Part shown: piece by piece, positions 22,872 to 36,100 of the stretch
Layout: each line of letters begins with the position of its first letter
How positions within the stretch are numbered: position 1 is the stretch's first letter
NCBI RefSeq assembly: GCF_947623445.1
Contig: NC_135244.1
Location: 18,290,860-18,354,859, forward strand
Direction: 5' to 3'
From: Clavelina lepadiformis
Taxonomy: Eukaryota > Chordata > Ascidiacea > Aplousobranchia > Clavelinidae
Length of the DNA: 64,000 bases
Translations under genes and position numbers: made by a program
Notes under the pieces: generated by a model
The model's input: the letters and a program-made list of their open reading frames with translations, nothing else
Databases searched by the model: none
Told to the model about the DNA's origin: nothing

Positions 22872-25800
22872 TTATTTCACTCTCTGCATCCTTACAAAAG
22901 TGTTATGATGTCCGACACGTAAGGAACCATCTGACTCGACCGCGGAATGAGCAGTCGCCCTTGTCGGCGGAAATGACGCATTATGCTTTTGTCGCATAGA
23001 GACGCCACCTTGCGGGGATTGATTTGCGCTATGTGATTTTTGCCGGGTGTGCGGTAGGACGTACATTCTCGTTGATAAGCTGAATTGGACGAAGTCTCGT
23101 GATGTATCAAAGCTCCTGCGAGCAAGCAAACTTAGTAATCGATAGTGGCTTTATGCTTTTTACACAAAGGGGTGCCAATTCATAGCCGTGCATATATAGA
23201 GTTAATACAACTTATACAGTAAATGTATAATGTATGTGTGTATAATAATCTATAAGTTACTTTGTAAAGTGGAATTGTGCCCAGCTATGAATAACAGAAC
23301 CGCATGTATATCGTAATACTTAGAATTATGCAAGCTGCCTGCTGACACACACACACAGATATTACACACACACCCGACTTATTATACTTACTTGGACGCA
23401 GGCATTCTTGCTGGGTGGGGTTGCAAGGTTGTCAAATCCGAACTTGATTGTGAAGTGTCAAATGCAGAAGGAGAATAAATTCGAACCCCGCCCATTTTAG
23501 ATCTAGTCCCGGGTACTGCAGGCGACGTGGGCTTGCTGAAAAACATCCCCGGGGTGCCTTTTCCGTCCACCCCTGTTCCGCCCACTTCTCCGCCCCACGC
23601 AGAACGGGCACCGGATCGTCCTCGGCCGGGAGTAAACCTGTTTTGTAATAAAGCAAATAGTGTTTAAACAATCTACTTTAATCAGGGGCGGCTGTATCCG
23701 GCCATCAGCTACAAATTTTGTAACTGCAAAAAAACTAAGGTATTTAGAAAGCTGAAATTTGTTAGAAACCCCAAACCTGATTGTATTGCAATTAAAAGTG
23801 TTACATATCAACACACATATATATATATATCAACAAATATCAACACATATATCAACAAATCGTTTGTTAATCAGTAATAAGAGTTTTACCTGAAGTCGTC
23901 TGGTAAAAAGTGTCCAAGAATACATTGTTGTTTTGTTCTGAAAACCTGCTTTTTAAAATCGTTCTTTGCGTTTCCGTACCCGTTGAATATATGATCCGCA
24001 AAAAGTAGCCGTCCGCCACAGTACATCTACGTTTTCATACCACAGGATAAGACTCTAAGAAAAAAACTTCCAAGACAAAAACATAACCGTGTTTAATACC
24101 AGTGTCATTCCGGGCACGACGTTGTGGCGTCCTAAAAGTAGTGGCGTGGCGCGACCAGTACCCAACTTGGCAACCGCGAGATCGTATCTCAACACTCGGT
24201 AGTTATCGTGCCTGCTTTGTCTACAGGGATGGGTGCGGTTTCTATACAAATATAATTATCTAATTACTATTAAATCAACTGATAATTTCAGATTTGATAA
24301 TACTGCGACTGTATTTATACTAAATCGTAGATTTAATATTGTTAATATAATTTAATCAAATTTAACAGAAATGGAATTTCTGTAATATTTTAGTTATTTT
24401 AAAAACGTTGTGAAAATGTACATGACACCTTTTTCAATGTTACCTGGCGGTAATAATAGTCATACCTATTTTTCTCAATATAAAGTCGTTCGAACATCGA
24501 ATCGTACGAACTGGCGTCTGGATAGAGGCTATTGATGACGCAGATTACAATAAGCTGAGTGACAGGAGCGACAATGCGCAAATAATAGTCAAATTCAAGG
24601 TCGTGTATGAAAGGAATCCGGTGTTTACTGCACTTGCACTGGAATGTTTTCTCTCCAGGTTTGTTTTCTGAACAGAAAAAAACCGTTTTAAAATAAACTT
24701 TTTGATTGGTAATTAACAACAGGTTTCCATATCCAGAAAGGAAATTTACAATTAAATAATGATCTGTGGAATTATTATAAGCTTTCAAGCACTTAAATTA
24801 ATCTTGTTATAGGCAATTTACACCTCAATTTGTAACGTTCGTTTATATCAGTTGGTACATTCTTCATCATACATCATACATCCGTACCTACCCGACTGTA
24901 ACAATTTATTTCTGGTCGCCACCGGGCAGCACTCAGATGCAGGCGTCCAAGATTTTTCGCGGGAAGACGAAGAACTTACTCCGGCCGCGCTTGCGCTACT
25001 GCTCGTTCTCACGATCGACCTCGAAGACCTTTGCAAACTCTTCGACCCAAGGGTGGCTGGACGTTGCCTGGAGCCGTGTGCAGAGGCCATGGTATTGGAA
25101 AACTTTTCTTTTCCTGGTAGTAACAACACGTATTTTGAATACAATATTCTGTAATGGATCTAATGCGTATCATACAATTACAGCTTTCAACATAAATTAT
25201 TCCTTGCCGATTCTTGTATCAGCAGCGTCAGTTGGTGTGTTGACAATGCGCACATGAGAATCTCCTTTCTTGCTTACGTTGGATGACGTCAAAGCTTTCT
25301 TTCTGTGTTCATTGAGAACAACCGCCTGGAGAGTGAAACATTTTCAATTTAATATAGAAGCCTGATACTCTTCGTTTTTTTCTACCTACTCTAACAGTCT
25401 TTTTAACTGGATGTATAAATCCAGGCTCGAGACAAGTTTGACACTTACATGAGGTCCTGGGATCATGTGTCTCGGAGGAGCAGATGGAGACCTGAAGGAC
25501 TGAAATTTAGTGCCTTTATCATCAAACTCTACATCTTCTATATTGGAAACCTTTCGCTCTCTGGCGCTTTGAATAGTCCTATGCGCGGATTTGACCTTTC
25601 AATAAAAAATGTTTGATCGATGTCAGGGAACGTTTGTTCAGCAAACAACGCCTGACAACTAGTCTACGGGAGTTTAAGTTGAATACTGAGAGGCGGGACT
25701 TGTTATAAACCTGTGGTTTATCCAGCATGCGTTTGAGAACAGGAGAGCTAATCCCGACCGACATCCTGTAATGCTCCATCCAGTCATCCACTAGATTCCT

Positions 25801-28800
25801 GGTCTTATCCTGAAGTTTCGCGAGTTCGCGATCGGCCTGGGATTCGAACTCGAATCTCTCAGGTGGATCAAGCGCATGTTTAAGTTCCTCCAATTCATAC
25901 GGTTTTTTCGACTACATAAACATTATTAAATTTTTAGTTTTCAAACTATTTAACTTCCCCTTAAATGAAATATATGAATGTACTATGTATGAATGCACAA
26001 CACAAACTAAAATGTATTGGAAACTTCCAACCAATAACATAAAGGTCAACAACTCGAATGGGCATTTACCGATTTTCGCGGGCCGATACTCTTGCGGCTT
26101 TTATTTGCCGTCTTGACTTTTTCACCTTTCCCTGGCTTCGGAGTCACTTGGAGATCCGTCGCAGCCTTTGATGAAAGTTTAGTGCCTGACTGTAGCACGC
26201 CCTATATATTTTTTAAAAGAATTACTTTTAGTTTTCAGTATCTCGCCTCCCCTAACTTACTCTTTCAAATCAAATCAAAAGCACTGGTTGCGTGTAATTG
26301 CCTTAGTGTAAGTAATTTCCACATAAGTTCCTTACCACTGACTCTGCGCCACTTTGTGGTGAGCGGACGCTAGACATAGCACCAACTGGAATTTTGATGG
26401 ACTCTCTGTTTGAGTTGAAATGCAGTGTCACGTTTGATTTGTTGATTACTCGGACGTACATTTCCTTATTCAAATGAAATATGACGCTTTCTTTTAACTT
26501 CCCGCCGTTTTTCGGCCATTCCCACTTTCTTGCCACGGAACCGTTTTCGGTCTTAAGCAGACCACCTTGGTTGGTCAATATTAACCCGGGTACTCCGTTT
26601 TTATGATAGCAGCACGACTGAAAACATACAAAATGAACAGTAAAAGGTTTCGAAACGCTCATATTGTCAATGTTTATTCTCACTACCTTCCCATAAGGAG
26701 TGAAGCTCGCAAGACAGGTCCTGTCTTCATTATTGGCGTAACAAGTAACGTAGAGTTGGTCTGGGGCATCTGGCACAGCACTGGCCATAACTGCAACTTC
26801 GCCATTCTTTGGGTAGCTGCCAAACGTTAAGTATTAAAATTATATGCAGCCTATAACACCTTGTATAGTGTACAGTGTGCGTTCATAAACCAAAACAAAA
26901 ATTTAAATTAGGTGGCAGATTCTCTGTTGAATTAAAAACTGTTGCTGGGCTTACTAGACTGTAATAGATCCGTCGGGCAGCTGGACCATAAACTTCTCTT
27001 TCTCGGCGCTGTCCATCTTGCTCAGCTGCGGAATCTTGGGAACTCCTCCGGATTTTCTTCCAGGAAGGAGCCCGGCGCTAACTGCGCCAGCTCTTCCGTC
27101 CGGCTCATTTCCTTTCCTAGAAAGAAGCAAATTTAACGAGATTTTTCTATAAGATCCTGCAATGCTTTTCTTTGAATGGTTTTCCTGCATGTCCATGAAC
27201 TCCATATTACCTGTACAATTTAAGGAGCGTATCGCGGCGACTGTCTCCATAATTGCGAATCATCATGGGCTTGTCGCATCCATTACTCTTCGCTATCTCC
27301 TCCTCTTCTTCCCTGCAAATGAATCAAAGTTAAATCTGAAACAATGAACGATTGAGCCCCTTCCGCGATGGTAACACAGCCGGTCAAATTTCGTTTTCCG
27401 CAAACCTACTTCTCAATACTTTAACCTACTAGTCGTTTTTGTTAACAATTTTTTAATTAACAATTTTTTTCTGTTTCCTATGCATTTACCGTTTCTTACA
27501 AATAACTATCTTATGTTGAAGTCAACTAAAATTACTTCTGTTTCATGGCTGATTGCAGACGGTTGGTGGCCCACTCCAGTAAATTGCTTTGTTCCAAATC
27601 GGGTTCTGGTTGGGCATTCACGATCCATCCTTCTTCGAACGCTTTCTTTGAGGACAAGTTGAAGCTAAGGGTGGGATTTCCTCCATAACGAGGCAACTTA
27701 TCATCTAGAATCAGCAAACTTTTTTATAAGGCCACTGATTTTTCCCATTATAAGTTGAACTTATAAAAGCAGATTTCAGTTAAAAACCAATCACAAAGTT
27801 AGGCCTAACTGTGATGCAAAATCATTTAAAACTCATGCTTACAGGGTTCTGGCGGTCCCGCAATACTAACATTTGACTTTGTCGACCAGTCTTTGTTTTT
27901 GGATAATCCGGTGACTAAATAAAATGACATTTTCAGTTTTAAACGGCCGGATAAACATGTATTCCAACTAAATTAAATAACAAGTCAAGCTTAATAATAT
28001 ACAGAAAACAATACTGCAACGCATTTAACTGGTAACGATGACAAATAACGAACTTGTGTAACAGTTACACCAAGCAGAAACATAAACTGTATGGTCTGCG
28101 TATCGTACCAGACTTTTTTCTTTCTTCCGGAATAGTTTGCAGTCTTGTTATAGTCTGGCCGTATGCTACTTGCTTGCGAAGTGATGACTTTGAAGGTTGT
28201 TTGTTCAATGTTAATTTGGAAGAAGTCTTATTGGTCTTCATTATTGATTTTATCTCGCTAAGTTGCGGAACCGGAACTGCAGGAACAGGGATGCTTTTGC
28301 TTTGCTGAGTAGAGGTACTTTTCTTTTGCTGAATGTCTTCATCTTTCGTTCTAGGTCCTACGTTGAATATAGATATTGACTAGATGGAAAACTACTAAGC
28401 TTTATATCTGATTAACTTCTTTACGGATTGGGGCTGATAGGCCTACATCTGGCAACCCTACCGGAATCTATTCTAAGCTGCCGGAACTAAATTTGAATGA
28501 ATCTCTGAAATTATTTTACCTTAACCTCTATTCTAACCTGCTGGAACTAAATCTGACTATCTGAAATCTTGTCACCTTTCCTGTTCTTAACAATCAGTAA
28601 AACTTTAGCTTTTACATTAATCTAACTAACTTCATCATCTGTTTTCAGAATTCCTTTTCCTGTTGTCGTACGGTCAAGTGATCTGTGCGCACTGAGAGCA
28701 CTTCACTTCAGTTGACTTTGGAAACTATGCTAAGACAAATATAGACTTATGTTTATTCTTATAGCTAAAAAGAAGTTATTTATACAACCTTGACTTGCAA

Positions 28801-30662
28801 TGCTTGAAACACTGGTGAAGGATAGGTTATCGATGACACCAGTAGGTTTAACGGTAACCGGTTTTTCTGAAAAACTTACATCTTCAGGAAATACAATGTC
28901 TTCAATAGCGAACTTGTTGTCAGTATACAGCTCAGTTATAACTATGCCGCTCATTGCAAGTTTTATGGAATACTGTAACCACAGATAGACACATTGTGAC
29001 ACGAAACTTAGAATAACCTTTCCCTAGTTTACCTAGACTACACCTACACTTTTCCCTATTCTAACAAACCAGCACTTGAGTTATATGTGTATGTTTTCCT
29101 CATACAAATTGACCTACGTGAAACCATTGTTCCATTATGATGAAATAATAACTGTATTTTGAACTAAGGTATTGAGAAAAACGAAAATTAAAATTGTTTG
29201 ATATAACGGTTGCTACTATCTCATAAGAAAAAATCGTATGTTCGAAGCAATAATGCATAGTTTTTTGTTAACCTAACGAAAATATTACAACATAGCAACC
29301 TAAATCATCAACATTTTGATCAAAACTAACTTCAATTTATCAAACTTAACCAGCTATTTTTAACAACAGGCTTCGTGATATATTGATGAAGAAAGAGCCC
29401 TTTCTGAGTAACAAAAGGAAAGAAAGAAACTTAAGTGAAAACTGAGAAGTTGTGGCGACTTATTTAAAGTAGTTCAAGGATAGTGTTTAAATAAAGTTTA
29501 AAATAGGTCAATAAAATCAGTTAAAATAATAAAATTCATACCAGGTAACCCAAGAAAATTCTGAGCAATGTCCTTCACCGAAGTTTTCCCAGCCTTTTTG
29601 AGATCTAATATTGTGCGAGTGTCCGCATTACTGCCTTTGGTATGTGCCTTGCTACGCGATTCTTCCAGCAGATCAACAATGCTTTTTAATCCACTAGAAA
29701 TTTTAGGTCCGGATTTTTCACCACTTCCAGCACCTGTTGCAACCACTTTTGGAATTCCAGTGTCATTTGGAAGTAGCTGAGTAACATCTTGTTTTCCGCT
29801 ATTAATCGTTGGGGCGTATTTGTAACCTGCCTGATAGGAAGACGACTGCCAGGTCCTTGGGATATACATAGCATCCGCAGTTACGTCTTTCCATTCCTGA
29901 CAAAGAAGATCCGCAATACCAGGCGGAAGGAGCATCGACGGCTTCGTTTTTTCCGTAGGAACAGGTTCGCCCGTACCTGGGTCATACAGTGTTGTGCGTT
30001 GGGCATATTCTTTAAATGAGGTTTCAAAACGTTGCAAAGTATCAGCAAGCTCACGCAGGATATTAGGAGCCGCAAAAGTTGTTTCTTCAAATTGATAGCG
30101 CTGTGGATCTTCCGCCTCATTAAATGATAGTCTGGAGTTTCCGAAAGGGTTATCGCCAAACGAGCCGAGCATGGCACCTTTACTGTCGTTAATGTCAGGA
30201 AAGAGATGCCTGACTTCTTGGCTGAGCTCGTTACGAAATTCGCCACCCATCAAACCCACATCACCATCAGGCTGAGCTCCAGCAACAGCTTCCTTACCAT
30301 CTTGCTTGCCGCCTTTTGCTCGTTTTAGCATGCTCTTCGGATCTTGTTTTCCAAGAAAAGCCGCAATCCGTGGATTGAGATTTGCATATTTGAAATATCT
30401 GCGGTACAATAATGCACAATCAAATGTACTGAAAATGCTTCATCCACATTAGGCTATTTCTCTAATCGTAGCCTACATTTCGTTGTCTTATAGTCGCAAC
30501 AAATCTACGATCGCAAAAACAAGTGATATTGGCTAAATATTTTTACCTTAGAGCTTGCGGCAACTCTTCCGGTTCTTTACGTACACGGCGATATTGGCGC
30601 ACAGGATTTCTTTGGTGATGGAAAAACAAATAATTATTGTTTTCGGGCAGCGAGGACTCCAT
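22872..30662 (-). CDS. FAM194-domain protein, C3orf20/ERICH6-like, 20 exons
   Basis: Exons (high to low): 30547-30662, 29542-30398, 28795-28941, 28109-28357, 27843-27914, 27536-27704, 27211-27312, 26955-27116, 26687-26816, 26336-26617, 26070-26189, 25711-25911, 25449-25595, 25208-25325, 24892-25113, 24466-24667, 24100-24241, 23890-24026, 23392-23637 and 22872-23115. They sum to 4,065 nt (1,354 residues plus stop) with all phases matching. The start MESSLPEN has a good context. The middle holds a FAM194-type domain (VQLPDGSITVYYPKNG, FTPYGKSCCYHKNG, LILTNQGG, RKWEWP). The C-terminal part has a second conserved block (KHRIPFIHDLEFDYYL, VICVINSLYP, RHNVVPGMTLMYCGG, LLFADHIFNGYGNAK). These resemble vertebrate C3orf20 and ERICH6, which have no known biochemical role; orthology is from memory and moderate. 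The intron between 25113 and 25208 would need a GC donor; if it is not spliced, the protein would stop near 25206 and the downstream exons would form a separate gene. Confidence 0.7.
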
Positions 30663-33181
30663 TGTGAAGGATTTTAAAATACTTGATTAAAAATACCTAA
30701 CTCATGATGGAATTTCCCCTGCATTGCATTTCAATTAAAATCAAGAGCATAATGAAGTCATAAAGATATCTGAGTTGCATTCCTTGCTACTTAGAATTGC
30801 ATTCCATCTCGAAGGATAGGCCTAACGCGAGCTGCTCACTTTACCTATGCAGCATCGGAATCACCCGAGTGGGTGCAGGGCAAATTATATTGCGAAGTGG
30901 TGTTACCCAAACGCTCAAGTACCCTGAAGTGATGATTGAAGTTACAGTAAAGTAAAAATCGATTTCTCAAGGCTTTGTTTGACACTTTGATGACATCGCG
31001 TCTTGGAAGTGTTCTAATCACCGTTTTTTTTCGTTTATTGGTATACTCTGGTACAAAAATATGTATTATCCTCAGATTTCTTTCAAAATACTTAGTGACA
31101 GGCCTTATCGCTGCTAGCAAGATCGTAATCGACAACTAAGCAAACTCTAAATCTTAGCTACTAAAATGATTTACGAAACCGAGTTTGGGTTAGAGTGTTA
31201 GACTATCGTTCTCATGGCATTGCCAATTAACAACTAAAGCCCAAGAACATTAAATAATCAAACATTAATTTCATACAAAGGTTTAGATAACCTAATAAGC
31301 CTTCCTTGGGCGAACCATATTAAGAACAACCTTTCGCTCGAACTACGACATTTCCTACTGCCTTTCTTTCTCGTTTTGAAATGTTACAAGGCACATATAT
31401 GTAAACAATAAGCCCTTTGTATCAGTTACAAAGCATGTCACATTAAACACCATAAAATCTTAATGAACATCCCTGCGAGTTATTAAAAGGAGCTCAGCAA
31501 AGCCTATATTGTCCTCACGTTTCACTTCGTTACGGATCGATGGTTAGCTTTACCCTGTCGGCAGGTAAAACAATCGTGGCGTTGCTAAGCGATACCGGAC
31601 GAACGAGAGAGGGAGTAAGACGACGCCTACGTTACACGCGCCTAAATACGATTCTGTGACGTTTCGTAGATTACGTCTCACATACGTATACGTAAACGTC
31701 AAGTCAACATCACACTTTTGAAGTACATTTTACTGATTACCGCAAATTTCTATTAACATGAATTTTATTTTACAGTAAGTTCACTAAAATTGTTCTTGAT
31801 GTTTTCCTGAATATCTTTTCGGTATTTTAATTGATAGTTTACATTTAATACTTACGTCAACAAACCGCCCATTCAAAGAAGGTTTACAGACGCTATCTTG
31901 AAGTAGAATCGGGGTGGAGACGGATTTTAAATACAATGAGTTACCTATCAAAATGGAACTGATGTATTTGGAGACAAAATAAAGTGATCCAAAGAAACAA
32001 CGATTGAACGTTTGGTGTACAGTTAGTTATTCATATTTATATTTCGCTCCGTGGTGAGGTTTTCGAAAAGCCGACGACCTTGGTGGTACTTTTCTGTATG
32101 TCTGTCCATTTTGCTCAAAATCTGCTCCAATTTAATCTTCAGTCTACGCTTAAATTCGCCCTGGCGTTATGCTGAAGGACAACTCGGAAAAATGATTTTC
32201 ACTTAAAATAATGACATTCACCACTGAATTTAAATTCTTAGCTTGGAGTTTGTTTGACATTGTTCGAGGTAGAATGACAACCACAAAAGATTGTCGGTTT
32301 TGACCAAATCCCCGTTGTCAAAAGTTCTATTTCACTTCCTCAATAATAAAACCGCAACGCTCTGGCAGACAATGAACCAAACGGCTGTAACCATGATGTA
32401 GGACGTAAGTTGTACTGTCTCACACAAAGAGAAATGACAGCATATTGAAGTGAAATTAATACACGAAGCACCAACAAATGAACAGCAATGCTACCAAAAA
32501 ATAATCATTGAGCTCATACAAACTTAACCTTTTTCAACCCCACAACCATGCAATCGTTCTACTAACAATGCCAACGAACAAAGACAGATCTAAATGACAG
32601 ATTGGTAGTCTAATTGCTACACTACGTAATAATAACAGTTGTTATCACGGAACCCGGAAAATTGGTAAAATAAATAACAATATGGCCTCAATTTCATCGT
32701 TACCTCTTTGTAACACTGCACACGAAGTGACGTAACAGCAAACACAAGCTACGTAAGCTTGTCAATTGTCAGTCTTAATATGATTACAGATACTATTAGC
32801 ACACAGACAGCCAGTAAATGCTACACGGTCTTAAGAAATACTTTCACTACTTCGGTAAAGTGGCAGGTTAGGAGGCGGTTTTAGCATTTCGTTTGACATG
32901 CAATCTGGGACCGTGTTACTAGCATGATTACCTGCATAAATACAATGAATGTTAAACTCTTATGACTTGTATGAAATGGACTGCAGTGGTATTTGGTAAT
33001 AAAACAGCACAGTGTTGCAATATTTAGTAAGCTTTGCAGAAAAAGTAACACGATTCATGAATAAATAATGCAATACAATTCAAATTAGTATAGATTAAGC
33101 TAATCTAGTTAAGCTATAAGTCACCTTAATCATCCATCACTATAAAAACAAACAAAGATTTTGCTGATGACGAAATCTAAT
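30663..33181. other. Intergenic DNA with a CpG-rich patch
   Basis: No convincing gene. It includes the promoter side of the FAM194-domain gene. A 96-codon minus-strand frame at 30845-31135 has no ATG start and no recognised motif. A patch at about 31510-31700 is unusually rich in CG dinucleotides (ACGTTACACGCG, GATACCGGACGAACG and similar) compared with its surroundings; it may be a promoter. The DNA from 31.8 to 33.1 kb shows nothing recognisable and probably includes the 3' UTR of vezatin. Confidence 0.45.
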
Positions 33182-36100
33182 TCAACTACTAATCAAATCA
33201 CCATCATCTCCAAAAGTGATAGCAGTTTCACAATTTCCTTTTCCACCCACCGTCCTTTGTTTAGCAAGCAAAACTGCTTGCATGGCCATGTCATTAGAGA
33301 AACCCAAGCCGAGACCATTTGTCCAGTCCATGTTTTTATGTCCACTTTCAACCTGGTCTTTGGAATCGGCTTGTGGTGTGCTGCTTCCAAGCGATATTTC
33401 AGCATTACTTAAACATTCACTTTGGACTGTTGAATGCACGTTGTTAGTTTGGTCAGGTTGGTATGTTAAACTACCTGGTTTTTGTTTGTACTTTTTTAAC
33501 GAAGGAGGTCTACCTGGCAAAGAGGCTTTCTTTGGAAAAGACAGAGTTCTGTATTTCTTCTTGCTTGCATTTGACGATGAAAAATTTTGAGAACGATTGT
33601 CGGTTTTGTGAAACGATATCTTTTGGTTGTCTTCTGTTAGACTCAAAACATCTTTTACTGCCTTGGAACCATCTTCACGGTAGGATTGTTTTGAACGATA
33701 GTGAGGAAATAGTTGTCTCTTCCACATTTCTCTTTGTTTTTCACACGTCTTTACTGCAAGCACTGATTGCAATTCCTCGATCACAGTAGAAGACTTTTTC
33801 AGATTTTTTTCAAATGGTTCATCTGTTCCAAAATCCAACATTTTACCGTCATCTTTACGATCCGCTGTTCCTTCAAATACCTAAAAATGTGAAGACAGAA
33901 AAGATTAATTCAAGAGCTATTTTTTTGAAAAATTACAACTTTACAGTTGACATTCTCTGTCCTTTACCTGATCCTCAACCAAGATGTCTTCATCAGGATT
34001 GATCATGGTTGGTTTTGACGCAGTATCCTGCAGAAGAACATGTTTATCTTTTAAAACTACAGAAGGTTTTTCGCTTCCGACTGTCTTGATCTGTTTCAGG
34101 CAGTCATCCCAGCATTCCAAGCTCGCATCAAAGTGTCTTTTCAAGTCATGAAATTGTTCTAGAAGAAAAATAACGACACCATACACATTTTATTTGAAGC
34201 AATTTACAAGAGACATCATCCTAAAAAGAAGGGGGGAAATACAGCCAAAGTAAACTTAAAAACATTTCTTGCTGAAACAGCTTCAAATGTATATCAATTT
34301 GAATCAATGATTAACGAATTTGGATTTTATTCTTATGGCAATTGGTGCAATTGTTGTATCAACTTTATTGCAACCTGGGTCTTCTGGTTTCCGCCCTTTG
34401 CAAGAAACAACTCTAGAACTTTTTGTTTAAGTTTTATAAGTCATACATAAGTTGGAAATCGTCAAAAATGCAATATTGCAGTCAGTTTAACCAACCTGTA
34501 CCACTAATGTCAAGTTTATGTGGGAGAACCTTTTCTTCTAACTCAATTGACCTGAAAACAGAACAACTATGATAAAAAAGCATTAAATTCAACAAGAAGA
34601 AAAACTTCAAAATTCAATTACAACACTTACGCCAAAATTGCAGCTCTCATGTGGACTTGCAAGCTGTGTATATTGACAAAAAGTGCAGATGACTGGAACC
34701 CATTTGAGTCTACACAATAAAATCAGTATAAATTTCAAAAGATTACATCTAACAATTATAGAAACATTTTAAATCTCTTCGGCTTGGTTTAACATCACAC
34801 TGATCATAGGTTCTGTGAAACATTTAGAAAAAGGTTATAAATGGGTTTGATAAAACCATACTTTGCTTAGAAACTTCGTCATTTGTATTTCGGAGGTTTG
34901 ACAAGTTCTTATGCATGTCAAAACTATGTTGCAGTGTAGTCAAGCAATCCATTGTTACTTTGTATGGTTCCAACAACAGATGCGGAAATGTGGAAAGAAA
35001 GCCTAAACGCACAAATAGTGTTAACTTATCATATACGGCAATACAATAGAAAAAATACACGTAAAAAATTCATGAAACTAATATGTAGGTGTAATTTGTA
35101 CATGTAGCACATGGAGTATATCATAGTAACAAGACATATAAGTATGGAATCATTGGGAATAGTAGCAGGCTTATAACGCTGTTCACATTTTTCTTTACTC
35201 AAACAACATCCTTATTTAAACTGCACTGACTGCAGTGTTTGCGTTTGTTTACCATTTGGTGTGAAGTCCCAGGTTGTACCAGACAGAGTTAGTGACAAGC
35301 GAGTCAGCATTTCTGACCTTTGCTTTCGTAAGAGGTCATTGAGGGATTTCAGCACAGCTAGACAACAACCATCACTGATCGTGAGCAACTCAGCAGAGCT
35401 TACATCCTACAAAACAGCTGCTTGTAAATTTTAACGAACAGCTCAGACTTTGATTAGTTGAACATTGACAACTTATATAATGATGCTGCATTGTACTTGT
35501 ACTACTGTTTCTTTCATGACATGAAATTGTTGTTTATGCTTTAATTAACACAAGAAATTAAATATTATAATTAAAATTGGTTCTAAAATGCAACCAACAC
35601 AAATAAAAAATAAATCACTTAATTTAGGTTTGGGTTTGGCGCTAATTTTTTGTACAATTTTATTATAAAAAAGTATTTTACCATGGTAAAACAGGGTCCC
35701 AGTTCTTCAAGTGGGATATTACAGATGTGGTACATGTCCAGGCCATCAATGTCATTTTCATCAAGTTTATATTTCTGCAGAATCAGCGTTGCTTCTCTGC
35801 ATACTACAGTACACTTCACAGCGCTCCTAAGTACAGCCAGTCGTAATTTCATAAATGCTCGACAATTCTGCATTGTGCCCAGCTCCAACCTTGTGATCGG
35901 TGTTTTGCCGTTAACCCTAGTAGCAAGCATAAACACACATTCAACTATCAATCGGAATTTTTGTAAGGGCGGACAGAATTATTGTACCATAGCAATGCGG
36001 ATGTCTTACAATTTATACCCCCTAGATACCACTTCCATTTCTTGCACAAGACGTATGCTGCGTCGTATCATTGAATTTAATTTTTCACTTGCTTTTAAAA

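Noticed and set aside
23348-23376. CA-repeat stretch
   Set aside because: Short interrupted microsatellite in an intron, not informative.
30845-31135. 96-codon minus-strand open frame
   Set aside because: No ATG, no recognisable motif and no splice context; left as spacer.
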